64,000 nt of DNA from Anastatus disparis (GCA_017163975.1 JAFFSR010000097.1:620001-684000), one strand, 5' to 3'. Counted from the stretch's first letter, positions 34,107 to 46,604 are shown. Translations and numbers: made by a program. The notes: generated from the letters alone by a model not told the origin.

Positions 34107-35860
34107 TTGTACTGCGCACTGTCAGCTGTCCTCGCAACTATGATTTGCCTGGTAAGTGCTACTTGTTATGCCGATTTTCAGCGTTCGTCATTGATGGGTC
34201 GAGTGTGTGCGTGCTGTTGGTTATCTTTGGACAGGTCATCTTCCACTATACTTTGCTCATGGTGCAGTTCTATTTTTCACGTAGATTGCTGTTCTAATCA
34301 CTGGTTTGTCTCGTCTACTCGTATCATCTATAATAACTGTATAGATATTTCTGTTCGTAACGAAGCAGGCCTGCAGGGGTCTATTGTGCAGTCGATTAGT
34401 GACAGTACCACCATTGCTGTTCCTTTGTGTGCTATTTCTCAGTCTGAGACGCAATCATCTTTTCCTTTGACCAGTCAGGTCTCGACCAAGCGTGTGGCTT
34501 CTCCACTTTCTCCATCCACTGAGCCACTGCTGAGGCGGCGTTGTGCTGAGGCAACAACATCGTCAATCTCACACGCTGTTTCTAAAACAGCTGGAGTTTC
34601 CTCTCTCCTGAGTCACCATCCATTTGTCCTCATTTAAACGTTGCTCTTACTCCCAAAGATATGTCTAACTTGAGTGAAATTCTAGAGGCGTTGAAAGAGC
34701 AACAGCTGGAACTTAATGCCCAACAAACAGCCACACTTAAGAAACAGGCCAATGAACATCATGAGGAGATTCAAAACGAATTAGCTTTAATTCGCGAGGA
34801 GCAGCATGATCTTCGTGCTCTGCTTAAGCAGCATGAAGCTGAAATCAATGCCATCAAGTCGGACCTAGCTCTTATTCATAGTGCTACACAAACAGATGAG
34901 TGTGAGATTCTTATTTCAGGCATTCCTTTGTCGGTTACTGTACCTAATCGTGATGTTCTGAACACTATTTTTAGTGCGATTGGCTTACAATTTAGTCAGG
35001 CATTTGTTGTCAGCACCCGTCAGTGGTCACCACCTGCTAGGCCTGATAATTCCGAAAGTTCTGACGGTTCTGAAATGGATGTCGACCAGGTACAGGCTTT
35101 AAATACTGTAAATAAATCTAAATCTTCTTCTTTTAATGTGCCGTCTCGTATGAGAGCGCGGTGGCGTAATGGATAGAGCTCTTGCCTTGAACGCGGAGGG
35201 CATGGGTTCGAATCCTGGCCAGGTACCTCTAACTTTTTTTTCGAAAGAAAATAAGTGTATGTGCCATTTATATCGCGACTCTTTAAAAAATCCGACCTCA
35301 TTGGGTATCGGTTGATTGTTGGTTACAAAAGTGGCTGACCATCCATCGGTAGTCAAAGTTTTCGGTATGGTGGGTCTGACAGTCCTAGCCTGATGTAATG
35401 TGTTAAACAGATGCCGGGCGGGGTACTTCCTCGACTTCATCATATATAAAAGGTTAATCATATAGAGGACAATATCCTTTATATATTAATCTTTTTTTTT
35501 AAAAAAAAAAAAAAAAAAAATAAAAAAAAAAATGTGCCGTCTCGTAAGTTTGTCTTTAAATGTATTTCTACTACCGTCAGAGATTCAGTCATAGCTGACG
35601 CTGCAAAATTGCGCTTTAAATCATGTCTTCAGCTTTTTGGTGTGGGTGGTGAGAAAGACAACGTATTTCTGAGAGCACTGTGGCCCAAGGAGACTCTTAA
35701 ACTGCTCAAGTCTGCTTATACAATATCTCGTGAGAAAAACATCCCAAAACCATTAGTCAGGTCTCTAACAGCTTATATGAAGAGTTCTGCGAAGGCCAAA
35801 CCTCGTGCCATCCATACTGTAGCTGATCTTGCTTTTTTTAATATTCTTCAAAAAAACTGA
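34107..35860 (+). pseudogene. LINE ORF1 (PHD-like finger plus coiled coil), split by a SINE
   Basis: N-terminal part has a Cys/His pattern like a PHD finger (CACCWLSL..., LCSWCSSIFHVDCC, 34210-34300). After a Ser/Thr-rich linker the frame slips near 34600 and goes on as PHLNVALTPKDMSNLSEILE with a Gln/Glu-rich coiled coil (34661-34860), then a C-terminal nucleic-acid-binding-like segment (KFVFKCISTTVRDSVIADAA; LRALWPKETLKLLKSAYTIS). ORF1 proteins bind the element RNA. The SINE at 35151-35530 plus one 16-bp duplication adds 396 bp, so the frame on both sides is the same. End at 35860. Confidence 0.75.
35151..35530 (+). mobile_element. tRNA-derived SINE inserted in LINE ORF1
   Basis: Head with Pol III boxes: A box GTGGCGTAATGG near 35160 and B box GGTTCGAATCC near 35206. 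Body of about 240 bp, then an A-rich tail (35500-35530). The 16-bp AATGTGCCGTCTCGTA at 35135-35150 is repeated exactly at 35531-35546, a long LINE-type target duplication. Head orientation and tail fit retroposition. Confidence 0.95.
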
Positions 35861-35878
35861 CGGTGTTTAAGGTCTCAT

Positions 35879-38152
35879 GTGACTGATTATAGTTCTAATT
35901 TTAATGCTTCCTTTCTGAGAAATAGTCTCAATACTGATCGTGGCCCTAACGCAGTAATTACTGCTCCTGTGTTAACTAAGCCCAAGGACAATCTGCTTGC
36001 TGCACATATTAATGTAAATAGACTAAGGTCACACTTCAATTCAGTTAAGGCACAATTTCTCGACAAAGGCTACGATCTTTTAGCTCTATCTAAAACTTTT
36101 CTATCGGCACATGATGATGATGCCAGCTTATCAATTGCTGGTTATAATCTATTTCAATTGGACAGGGCTGGTAAGGAGGGGGGTGGTGTTGCGGCATACA
36201 TTCGTGAGGAATACAAGGTTACAGTTCTGCATCATTCTGACCCTACTTTTAATAATGAGCCTGAGTACTTGATGCTTGACATTGAGGTGTTCAATGAAAG
36301 GCTTCTTTTTGCCGTCATCTATGCTCGTCCCAAGGCTACTTGCCCTGCAGATTTCTTTAATGTTTTATCCAGCCTCAGCAGCAAATACAAAAATATTCTT
36401 ATCACAGGTGATTTCAATGCAAATTTACTCGTTACTAATCATGCCTCAACGTTTCTCAGAGGCAGCGTAGAGTCGCTTCCTCTTCATATCGTTCCTTTGG
36501 AGCCGACACATCATGTCATTTCCAAGAGTTATATTTCACATACTTGGCTAGACTTAATCATTGTTAGTGATGCTGATTCAGTGCTGTCCTACTGAAAATC
36601 TGAGGCCCCATTTATAGCGGGTCACGACTTGATTGAGCTGCAGCTCAAGGTCTCCAAACTTCTTAGCACTCCGAAGAAGTTTTATGCTCGCAGGCTGGGT
36701 TCTGTGAACACTGAATCTCTTAACACTTTTCTTACGAATTCCCTTGAGGCTAGCTCACATAAGACCAATTGTTTTGTCCTAAGTAATTTAAATAATTCTG
36801 TGCTGTCTTCTTCTTCTATTGCTATTTCTAGTTCTACCAGTTTAAGTTCTAATCTTGATGTACAGGTTAATGTTTTGTCCAAATCTATTATAGATGCTTC
36901 TGAGAGGTATGCTCCTCTTAAGCTGAATGTTATTCGACCTCGTAGCAAGCCATGGATTTCTCATGATATTAGGCTCATGATAAAAAAGCGTGACCGAGCT
37001 TATCGTTGGGCTACGAGAACTGGCTGCGACGAGGACATTCGAAGATATAGGTCTCTGAGAAGCGAAATTTCTAACAGTCTAGACACTGCAAAAATCAACT
37101 ACATTTCGTCTCAGTTTAATGCCGCCACTGATGCCAAGGGAAAGTGGTCCTCACTTCACAAGCTTGGTCTGGCTAAGAGGTCGCTGCCTTCACCTCTGCA
37201 GTACCTTTCTTCAGAGACTTTGCGAAAGCACTACTCTTCTGTTGCTAATGGCTGCCCTTCGTTGACTCAGAGAGACATAGATGAGATATTGAGCATACCC
37301 CTGTCAGACCATCGGCCAATTTTTGATGGGGCAAATTTTTTTGGGCATCAGTCAATGGTCTCAAACTTAATGCCCTTAAAACTCAAGTTATCATTCTCGG
37401 TAGTGAGCAGTTCATCTCTAGGCTTAATGCATCTCAAGTGTCACCCATCGTAGTGAGGGAACAGCCTATTCCTTTCTCTAAAGAAGTTAAAAGCCTGGGC
37501 TTATGGTTGAATCAGACTTTCAACTGGGAGAGGCAAGTAAATGCTATTGTTGGTAGAGTGCATGGAGTGCTTCATTCGTTAAGGTTTTATAGGCGCTCGC
37601 TTTCGAAGAAGCTCAGGAAGAGCCTTGTTGAATTGCTGATTTTTCCCCACTTCGACTACGCCTGTGTAGTCAATAACGATCTTTTCAGTTATCAAAACTT
37701 TAAACTTCATAGGGCCCTCAATGCCTGTGTGAGGTTTGTTTATAGTAACGTAGCTTTTCGAGAACGTGTGACTCCCTATAGGCCTAACCTCGGCTGACTC
37801 TCAGTCTTATCGAGGAGAAAGTATTTCACTATTTCGTCGGCTTATTCTGTCATTTCTGATCACAGTCCCACTTTCTTGGCAAATCGGTACGTCAGAGTTG
37901 ATACTGGCTCTGACATACGTTCTTCTATACGCAGGCCACCTAGAGTTCTCCTCTGTCCACCCGTTCGTACGAGTGTCTTGCAGAACTCATTTACATATCT
38001 TGCTTTAAATTTCATTAATGAGCTAGGTTCTGCGGCTATAACTCCAATATTTTTTGAGGTGGGTTCTATTAGGGCGGTTAAAAAGCACGGATTCGACTGG
38101 TTAATCAATGGAGAGCGCGGGGATTGGCATAGGGAGGCAGCTGCTTTAGACT
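35879..38152 (+). pseudogene. LINE ORF2: endonuclease plus remains of reverse transcriptase
   Basis: The N-terminal half is an exonuclease-endonuclease-phosphatase domain: AAHINVNRLRS, LLALSKTFLS (the catalytic Glu of the usual S/TET(W/F)L motif is Lys here), ILITGDFNANLL, SHTWLDLIIVSD, then AGHDLIELQL. TGA at 36593 replaces an expected Trp codon and the frame then continues. At about 37340 the sequence jumps from DHRPIFDGANFF to SVNGLKLNALKTQVIILGS, so the core of the reverse transcriptase with the catalytic Asp pair is deleted and the frame shifts. The thumb-side part (RQVNAIVGRVHGVLHSLRFY; LIFPHFDYACVV) and the C-terminus to 38152, with one more frameshift near 37795, remain. Confidence 0.85.
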
Positions 38153-38394
38153 GAGCCCTGATTGCTGTGGGATTACCAGCTGGCGTATGCAATTAAACTT
38201 AATTTTACTAAGTTCTATTTTTTGTTAAATCTTAAATTTTACCTAAGTTTTTCTCAATTATTTTTTATTATTTTTCAATTTAGAAATTTTGTTGTTCACT
38301 ATTTTAATTACATTAGTTTATTTTTAATGTTAATTCTTTGTATTCTACTTGTTGAATCATACGGGGTACTACCCCATGATTAATAAAATTTTTG

Positions 38395-38414
38395 TCAAAT
38401 CAAATCAAATCAAA

Positions 38415-38500
<86 letters not shown>
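38395..38500. repeat. (TCAAA)n, (TC)n, (TA)n compound tract
   Basis: LINE tail repeats pass into TC and then about 40 TA dinucleotides. Confidence 0.95.
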
Positions 38501-38502
<2 letters not shown>

Positions 38503-38529
38503 AAAAATTACTTAGTACATTTAATAAAA

Positions 38530-38990
38530 AAGGAATTATAGAATTTTTAATTAAAGCCCTCAAATTCACAAATCATAATCATAAGTAATGCTCTTTGAAT
38601 TTATGATTACATTTGGATTTTTTAATTGAAATTTATTTAATTAAGAATACTTTTTGAATTTGTAATTAAAGCCTTTACAATTCACGATTACATTTTGATT
38701 TCTTAATTGAAATTTATTTAATTAAGAATTTTTCTTGAATTTGTAATTAAAGCCCTTTCAATTCACGATTATATTTTGATTTCTTAATTGAAATTTATTT
38801 AATTAGGGATTCTTTTAGAATTTGTAATTAAAGCCCTTTTAATTCACGATTACATTTGGATTTCTGAATTGAAATTTATTGAATTGAAAATTCCTTTTGA
38901 TTTTTCAATTAAAGCCTTTACAATTCACGATTGGATTTTGATTTGTCAATTAAAATATGTTTAATTATCAATTCAAAAGAAATTGTTAAT
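38530..38990. repeat. 81-bp tandem repeat, about five units
   Basis: TGTAATTAAAGCC occurs at 38661, 38742 and 38823, with a variant near 38904, 81 bp apart; a first, longer unit starts near 38540. Each unit has AATTCACGATTACATTT and AATTGAAATTTATTTAATTA. Confidence 0.9.
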
Positions 38991-39174
38991 TGAATAAAAC
39001 TTCAATTACAAATCCAAAATTGATTCATGATTCAAATTATTTTTAATTACTTTTTTCGCAACCCTGATCAGAATTTTTAAATCAAAGTTATTATTTTTAT
39101 CTTCTATTCATAGCTATTTTTTGATTTTAATATATTTTTCGATTGAAATGAATTAAATTTTACCATTTATTTAC

Positions 39175-39177
<3 letters not shown>

Positions 39178-39234
<57 letters not shown>

Positions 39235-39270
39235 ATTTATATATATATGGGACATTTCACGTCAACTGGT
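39178..39270. repeat. (TA)n then GGGACATTTCACGTCAACT
   Basis: A 60-70-bp TA tract joined to the ATGTCAAC dispersed word seen at 12820 and 32900. Confidence 0.85.
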
Positions 39271-39649
39271 AGGGCAAAAAAATAATTTCAAGTAAAAAAA
39301 ATTTAAAGAATCTAGATCAAAATCATTAAACGTTACAGATTCTTAAAAATTCAAAATTTTTCAAAGTTTTCGGAAAAGTTTTATTTTTTCTCAAAATCTT
39401 GAGGTTTTAGAAAGAAATTCATAAGGACACTTTTTGTTATAAATAATGTAAAGAATTAGCATGATTTTTTACAGACCTGAATTTTGAAGCTTTCTGATTG
39501 GTCCTTATATTTATTATATAGTAATTGCAATGACTCAAACTTCGACACTGTAAAAATTCCATTTTGAGGGCTTATTTTCTTCTATTATTTAAAAACCTAA
39601 AAAAAAATTTTGATTTCAAGTGGACAGAGCCATCAATGAGGAGGTATGA
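39271..39649. other. AT-rich spacer
   Basis: No recognisable feature. Confidence 0.45.
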
Positions 39650-39658
39650 CAGTTTAAA

Positions 39659-39883
39659 CATTTTTTTTTCTTTTTTTTTCAATTTTATTTAACGTAGCAG
39701 TATTTATGCTATCATTACGATGCTAATTAGTTACGCAACGGAGGTCTTAAGTGTGTTTGTGAACAGAGCATATGCATCGTATACAGTGGTGCTTGTATCG
39801 ATCGGCCGTAGAGAGCGGGACTCAAACTCGGGTCCTCAAAATCAGGAATTCATTGCTCTACCGAATGAACCACTGAGACATCC
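39659..39883 (-). mobile_element. tRNA-derived SINE, minus strand
   Basis: On the minus strand the head starts near 39883 as GGGATGTCTCAGTGGTTCAT (A-box-like) with the B-box-like GAGTTTGAGTCCC near 39826; the A-rich tail is at 39659-39690. CAGTTTAAA is found at 39650-39658 and 39884-39892, a 9-bp target duplication. Confidence 0.85.
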
Positions 39884-39892
39884 CAGTTTAAA

Positions 39893-40278
39893 ATATATAT
39901 TATCAAGCATGATTAATTTTACTTATTGGAAATAGCCACATACTTAACATAAACATCTTATCTCTATACTCAAAAACTATTGAAATAAGTTTAAAGATCA
40001 TAGAGTAGAAAGCTATTTATCAATTAGAAACCTAATTATGAATTGAAAAATACTCGTTATTGATATTATGACAATTATCTTTTTTGGTGAATAAGACTTT
40101 AAGCCATCGCAAACTCTAATAATTATTCAGTCATTCTCATACATATGTGCACAAACATTTATTTCTGAATACTTATAGGAGTAGAATAGGAATCGAAATT
40201 AATTCGATGTACAATCACATTGTAGGCATGAATGTTGTTTGTAATTTTATATGTAAAATAATCTGATGTCCATCTTGC
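39893..40278. other. AT-rich spacer between two SINEs
   Basis: Nothing recognised. Confidence 0.45.
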
Positions 40279-40285
40279 AATAACT

Positions 40286-40470
40286 GTAGAGTTCAGTGGA
40301 GTAGTGGCTAAGGCGCGTGACTCGTATACCCGTTGGCGCGGGATCGATTCCCCGTCTGGTCGCTTTTTCGCTGTCTCTGCCGTGGGCTGACACCACGTTA
40401 AATAATACGTCAACTGTATTGTCTTTAATTGTTTACGTAAATTGCTATTGGGCAGAAAATGCCCGTTTAT

Positions 40471-40507
<37 letters not shown>
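40286..40507 (+). mobile_element. tRNA-derived SINE, plus strand
   Basis: A box TAGTGGCTAAGGCG near 40300, B box GGATCGATTCCCC near 40340, then CGCTGTCTCTGCCGTGGGCT and a long A tail to 40507. AATAACT at 40279-40285 is repeated at 40508-40514. Confidence 0.9.
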
Positions 40508-40511
<4 letters not shown>

Positions 40512-40514
40512 ACT

Positions 40515-41372
40515 TGTCGGAACAAGGTTCTAATTAACGATGATGACTTGTGCCATCACATTTAATGGAATTAGCTGATCAAAATACCAACTATTAGTAT
40601 GCTGAACCAGTATTTATTTCATGCTGAAAATCATCAGATATGAAATCTTCGATCTATTTGATAGCTTTCAATGAACATGACAATCAATTGTTAGTCATAA
40701 ACAAAGCTAAATCTAGAAGATCATTATTAAGAACTAAATGTCTATGCCAGATGCATGATGTGAAGAAAATTTTGTAAATAATCAATAATTTTCGAAAACA
40801 AAGACAGTTAGCAAAACTAAATATTGATGTATTCATTTAGTTACGGGTAGAATACTATTTTTTCATTTTATATTGCAAAAAAAATATGTAGAAATTAATA
40901 TAAAATTTTTCTATTAAATTTATTTTTATTATTTTTCATTTAAATAAAAAAATAATGTGTAAGGTTTCATTAAAAAAGCTTTGGGTTACCTCACAATCCC
41001 GAATTTAATATTTATCCACATATATGGACGTCAGTCAGAAGAGTTTAAAATTTTGGTGAAACTTAGAAATTTTCCATTAAAATGTCCTACGGGAATCTAA
41101 AAAAAAAGAGCAGTGCTCCAATACGGTTATTCTGGTTTTTCAAAAAGAACGAATTCTGTACTTTTTCCATTTCTTAGTCACTTTTGCTATATATTTCCAC
41201 GGAACCTTTAATATTTCACATAAGTTCTAAAGAAATCATTATTATCAGTATTAGTGCAGAAAAAAAGCTTCACCGCATAGCTTATGACTGAAGGATGGAC
41301 AGTTACGCACGGTAGATTGATAAAAAAATTGAAACACGATTGAAATATGTTTGAAATTTAAAATTCTTTGCG
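40515..41372. other. AT-rich spacer
   Basis: No frame or repeat family recognised. Confidence 0.5.
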
Positions 41373-41588
41373 ATTATTTTCAGAGCCGGACTTAGGTTTT
41401 TGCCGCCCTATGCCATTGACAATTTGCCGCCCCTTGTAAGGAAATTAATATTGGAAAAAGTAAAAATTTTATTTGCATCAATTTATTTATTTCTAAATAT
41501 ATTAACCTAATATTTTTTCATATATAAATTATTTATTCAAAAACATTTAATAATAAAATATCTAACAAGAATCAAATTTTTCAATTAT

Positions 41589-43923
41589 TCATATAATTTT
41601 TTTTCTTGATTTTCTTGCTGCAAAATCATCAATAATTTTATCATAATCAAGTTTCATCGTTGATTCAGCTTCAATGACTAACAATGATAAAGAATTAAGT
41701 CTCTCTTGCTTTTGATTAGACCTTAAATAATCTTTCACCCTTTTTAAAGCTGAAAAAGATCTTTTTCCGGAGCAATTTGATACCATTAAGCATAAATACA
41801 TTGAAAGGGCAATAGTTACATTGGGATACAATAATTTCATGTAGCTTTTTTCATGTAACATTTCATATAATTTCGAAGCTGAAATTCCTATTATACTTTG
41901 TGAGGTAAGATACGCAGCAAGACGTTTATATTCAATTTCGAGCGAACTTTCTAAATCTTTTGGATATTTATTTACTGAATTAACAACTTTTTGTGAAATG
42001 TCTTCCAATTTCATGCATTGCAATTTTGAAAGAAATCCAAAAGAATTATTTATTTTTGAATAGGCTTCTTTACGTTTTTGTAATTCACTTATGAGTCTTG
42101 CAATGATCTCATAAAAAAATTCAATTTTCGATTTCTCACTTCCTCTGCGTGATTCGGATACGTCCTCTGAATTTGCATCATCAAAAAAACGTTTTCGTTT
42201 TCTACGTCGATTATAATCGGCTTTGTAAAAATCTGTGCCGAACTTTTCTATAGCCTTAATTTCATATTTATCAAAATCCTGACGTATATTATTTGAAAAT
42301 TGAATCAACGATTCATATAATTCAACAACAGAAGTTAATTCCGTTTTTTCACTCTGCAAAATCTTACTAACAGCGTTGAAGCGATCCAAAATATCATTCC
42401 AAACCAATGATACAAAAACAGTCTCTAAAGAATTTAGATTCTCAAAAAGACAATTCGCTTCAGCCCTAGTAAAAGGCTTTTCATTTTGATCTTGAGAAAT
42501 TTCAGTTAGTGCAGATATTATTATATCAAATGATTCGACTAAAGCCTTACACGCGTCATAACGTGCAGACCATCGAGTTATTGATAAACTTTTTACTGAA
42601 TGATTTGATTCGGATAAACGTTACCATCTATCCGGAGAAGAAGAAAAGAAATTATACAAGTTTTGTAAATTAAGAAAAAAATATATTGCTATGGAGTTTG
42701 ATTTCACAGAATTTTCACCCACAAGATTGAGTGAATGTGCTGAACAGGGTATCCATCCTGCAAGAGGATTGATCTCTTTTATTTTAGCTTGAGTGCCAGA
42801 GTATATACCAGCTATGTTACTCGCATTGTCATAACACTGGCCTCGACAATCTTGAATATTTATATCATATTCATTCAAGGTAGTAATTATACAATCCGCA
42901 ATCGCTGTGCCTGTATGTTTACAATTTGGAATGAACTTGATGAATCGTTCTTTTACTAGCCCAGTAGAAGCATATCTAATAACAAACGTTAGTTGATCAA
43001 CGTGGGAAATATCCGGTGTCGAATCAACACTAATAGAAAAATATTTCACTTCTTTAATTTCTTCTACAATCTCATGTAATAAAGTGTCTGCCATTACTTG
43101 AATAAACTCTTCACATGTAGTCGATGATAAATAAGACACGTTACCGCTACCTTTATTCCCATAATTTTTAATATGATCGCAAAGAAATGGATCGAATTGA
43201 GCTATCAATTCTAATGCCATACAAAAGTTTCCATTGTGAAGAGAACCGAATTGTTCATTATCTCCACTAAAGGCCAATCCTCTAGAACTTAATGACTTGA
43301 TAACTGCAACAACGCGCTGTAAAATTTTTTTCCAATAATTAAATTTATTTTCGATTTGTAGATTTAAATTCAAATCGATAGATTTATTCCTATTTATAAG
43401 GCTTATGCAACTGTTTTTATGTTCATAAGAACGTTCATGTTCTTTAAGAACCGTGTAAGCATTACTCCAGTTATTATAACCATTGTTCAATATTGTAGAT
43501 TTACTAAAAAGTTTACAGGGCCCACAAAAAATTGAGACCGTGCTTATAGAATAAATTAACCAAAATCTGTTCTGAGTCGTACCATTTTCTAAAACTCGAG
43601 TAAAAAACGATTTCTGCATTCCGCGGGTTCTTCCTGATATAGAATGTTTCGATTTAGAAAAATCGGCATCTATATTTTGCTTAAAACCACGTTTTAAAAT
43701 TTCTTCAATTGTTTCATTATTTATAATCCAATTAGCTGGATCATCTGAAATCTTTATTAATTCTATACCTAAAAGTTCGGATTTTTTTTTGTACAGTTTG
43801 AAGTATTATCAACTTCTTGTACCACTAGATTTTCATGCAGATTGCATTCATCTTCATAGTCATTATTTGAAGATGGAGATATTTTCGTTTCAGTTAAAAC
43901 ACAAACCGATTCTGAATGTAAAT
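41589..43923 (-). pseudogene. hAT transposase exon 2 (TTF finger, DUF4371, hATC), nearly intact
   Basis: Minus-strand exon starting after the acceptor TTTTTTTCAG at 43933-43924. Reads DLHSESVCVLTETKIS; a 9-A run near 43791 appears one base short and shifts the frame; then a TTF-type zinc finger (IFCGPCKLF, W, HERSYEHK, about 43520-43420), DUF4371 core with KYFSISVDSTPDISHVDQLT (near 43050) and GQCYDNASNIAG (near 42840), and PCSAHSLNLVG (near 42740). One in-frame TAA at 42621 follows SSSPDRW, then the same frame continues SNHSVKSLSITRWSARYDAC to the hATC dimerisation block (SNCSGKRSFSALKRVKDYLR, near 41770) and stops at 41589. The family moves hAT elements by cut-and-paste. Only two lesions are visible. 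Confidence 0.9.
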
Positions 43924-44577
43924 CTGAAAAAAAGTGAAAAGATTTGTTAAAATAATAAGCAACACGCTAAATAATCATATGCAGAACGAAAATCTATGAA
44001 AATATATTTTGAATTAAAAATTGAATTACTCAAACAAAAATGTTAAATATTACATTGGTAAATCTCATCTAATTTCTGAAATATAAGAAAAAATAAATGA
44101 ATATATTCCAATAATATATAAAATTTTTTAATCTTAATAAAACATAAAATATAATATTGATAAAAGATTAAATTAATTTTTATTGAATCTAATTAAAATT
44201 TTACATAAAATAATGAATTTCCAAAATGACAGTCATTTAAACTAACAAGTAAGCTATAAAAATTAACTGTAAGTATCTTGCTGTTTAAAGATTATTGAAA
44301 ATAATTTGTGTTAAAAGTAGAACAGTTTTTAAGCAATTTGATTTTTCCTACATACGCACATCTATATACACAGACATTTTTCGCAAAATATTTTTATCAC
44401 TCTTAGTTTAAATATATATAGAACAACTTTTTTTTATCGATATACTTTTTTTATCAATTTTTTTTTCCATGAGGAAGTGAAAGAATTATAATACTTATAG
44501 AAAAATATTTTTATTTAAATTATTTTTGTTATTCTTACTCTTGTAAAAAAAGATTTTAAACTTAAAAATAAAGATAC

Positions 44578-44812
44578 CTTCGAAGGAATCTTGAATATGC
44601 ACATCATTTTTTTGCGAAGAATTATTAACTTCGCATTCTACTGCTTTTAATTTAGTTGAATCTGAACAAGATTCAGTTTTTTTTTGAGAATTATCTGTCA
44701 TCCATAAATTTAATTTTGATATTTTAGATAAAACTTCATCATGTTTCCTTTGTTTTTCTTGAGCAACTTTTCGATACTGCGAACCACTCAATTTTTTTCG
44801 TCGATAGCTCAT
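44578..44812 (-). pseudogene. hAT transposase exon 1
   Basis: Starts MSYRRKKLSGSQYRKVAQEK, the basic N-terminus (K-x-SG-x-Q-x-RK) usual in the DUF4371/ZMYM-like hAT group, and runs to DVHIQDSFEG. The donor GTATCT follows at 44577; the intron to 43924 joins GAA-G to AT-TTA, giving Asp. Functional on its own evidence, but the joined gene has the two lesions in exon 2. Confidence 0.85.
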
Positions 44813-45491
44813 AATATGTCTATGTTTTAAAAAATTTATTAATGTTTGGTTATTTGAATTGTAATAGGATTTTCTGGAAGCAAAATGAGAGTAATTGAAA
44901 TGAAAAAATCTTCAGTCTTTATACAATATTCCGTTAGAAAAAACTTACATTGAAGAAGATTGTTTACATTGGAAAGTTTTCTTAAGTGAATATAAACATA
45001 AACTTAACTTGTTAATTATATCACGTATCTTAATTTCACATTCCAATATTTCTTATCTATCTAATTAGAATCCATGTATAATGTTATTTTTCTCAAATAA
45101 TAGAGTTTGGTTGAAGAAATAAGATTCTTGTTAATTTCTAACCTATTAATGTTTCGTAGCTCATTTATTAACTTTCTTAATTTAATACTCAAGTAGAAAA
45201 TAATAATACTTTCCATTTATAAAATAACAATTAGGTAATCAATTATTTTCAATAGGTGTCAAATAAAATTATTTCTTTAACCGGTAACGTTTTAACGATA
45301 AACAAGATGAAACCTAGTATACATCTAGAAAAAGTATAGTTTTAGCTTAAGCGTTTGTAGTGCCATCTGTTCTTAATTGATTGTGACATTATGAATGATT
45401 TGAATTCTCATTTTTATGTTGATTTACATGTAAAATATTAAATATTATATTTTTTTATTTTAATATCGATATGTATTGTGAGCCTATTAAA

Positions 45492-45640
45492 CAAAGAGAG
45501 AAAGAATAAATCATAAAACATTTATTCTTTCTCTCTTTCTAAATTAAAAAGTAAAAGTATAAAATAAAAGTTTTCTTTCTGTATTGCGCGCTAAAGAGGC
45601 AAAATAATAGAAGCTATACTTGCGCGCAATACAGAGAGAA
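45492..45640. repeat. Two adjacent hairpins
   Basis: AGAGAGAAAGAATAAAT pairs with ATTTATTCTTTCTCTCT (45493-45541); TTTCTGTATTGCGCGC pairs with GCGCGCAATACAGAGA (about 45573-45637), the second around a 35-base loop. They sit in the promoter-side part of the hAT element and look like inserted or foldback sequence. Confidence 0.7.
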
Positions 45641-46110
45641 ATGCAAAGTGATGAACGGTTGAATGTGTGCGTATACGCGTCTATATCAATGTATGATCAG
45701 CACACATTCAATCATTGCGATAGTCATAAGTTGCGAAAAAATGTATATAGCTTCCTCTCCTTACAGCGCATACAAAGGTTTCTATGAGGAGAGATGGAAG
45801 GTAAGAGATGTGGTGTGGGCAAGGAATCATGTAAGAGCAAAGGAAGAAAGCGACCCCACCCATCTCAAGCAACGCAAAAGTGGGAGATCAGCGGCATCGG
45901 CGGCTGAATTGACGAGCGACGAGTTCGAGCTCGCGAATCTGTACGGCACTCTTTGGCCGGCTTCCTTCAAATAAAGTATTAAAAATAAAATCTCGTGTTA
46001 CTTGTTATTTATTTCGTTTGTCTTTATAGGTCCGAGGAAAGTTGGTAATGCCAACTTGATCCGGTAATAAAGACCACGATTAAAGTTAATATTATCTAAT
46101 ATTCTACGTA
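45640..46110 (+). mobile_element. LTR-like GC-richer block
   Basis: GC content rises, then a CAAATAAAGTATTAAAAATAAA signal (45969) and TTACTTGTTATTTATTTCG follow, and a GGTCCGAGG/GATCCGG end region near 46030-46080. The layout is like an LTR (U3-R-U5), but no terminal dinucleotides or target duplication were found. The 103-codon frame at 45663-45974 is probably not a gene. Confidence 0.3.
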
Positions 46111-46603
46111 TATATTTCATTTGTAGGATTAATATTTGATTATTAATTAAAGATAATAGCATAACTTGCATTATTCGCGTAGTGTAAATTGAAAGAAATA
46201 GTGATCTTATGATAAGTGAGACGCGAAATAATTAGTTACATGCTACTAACTCGTACATAGGTAATTCATATAAAACAAAATAGTTTTTGAATTAACCTTA
46301 TTTCACTCTATCATTATACATAAATTTCTGGTTGTTTATTAAGACGTAATAAGTTTATGTTTTGAGGCCAATAAGAGGCAAACTAACTACTAACGAATAA
46401 CAAGCACATATAGACCCCGGACTGTACGTGGCATGATGTCCACTGCAAAAACGGGTCTGTGCATACTGTAACCCTTATATCCTTTCCTGGTACATGAGCA
46501 CTTTGTGCTATCCTTTTTCAGGTGATAGAGTAGTAGGTCACAATTTATTATATATTTAACAATCATCCGTAGATATTCAACACGCACATCTACTTTAGGT
46601 AGC

Positions 46604-46604
<1 letters not shown>

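Larger units (their letters stand above)
33035..38416 (+). mobile_element. CR1-like non-LTR retrotransposon (LINE), defective
   Basis: A GC-richer block than its surroundings, with a 5' untranslated region, ORF1 (34107-35860), ORF2 (35879-38152) and a 3' tail. The 3' end has the hairpin GGGGTACTACCCC (38365-38377), ATTAATAAAA, and a short (TCAAA)n tail before a (TC)n(TA)n tract. Tail repeats and hairpin fit CR1/jockey-type LINEs; the exact clade is not certain. No target duplication recognised. Confidence 0.85.

Noticed and set aside
35151..35230. Genuine tRNA gene
   Set aside because: A and B boxes are present but the outer stem does not pair, and an A tail plus long target duplications show a SINE. 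The same holds for 39883, 40286, 50356 and 55181.
45663..45974. 103-codon frame inside the hAT element
   Set aside because: Lies in an LTR-like block; composition and context argue against a gene, though I cannot exclude one.
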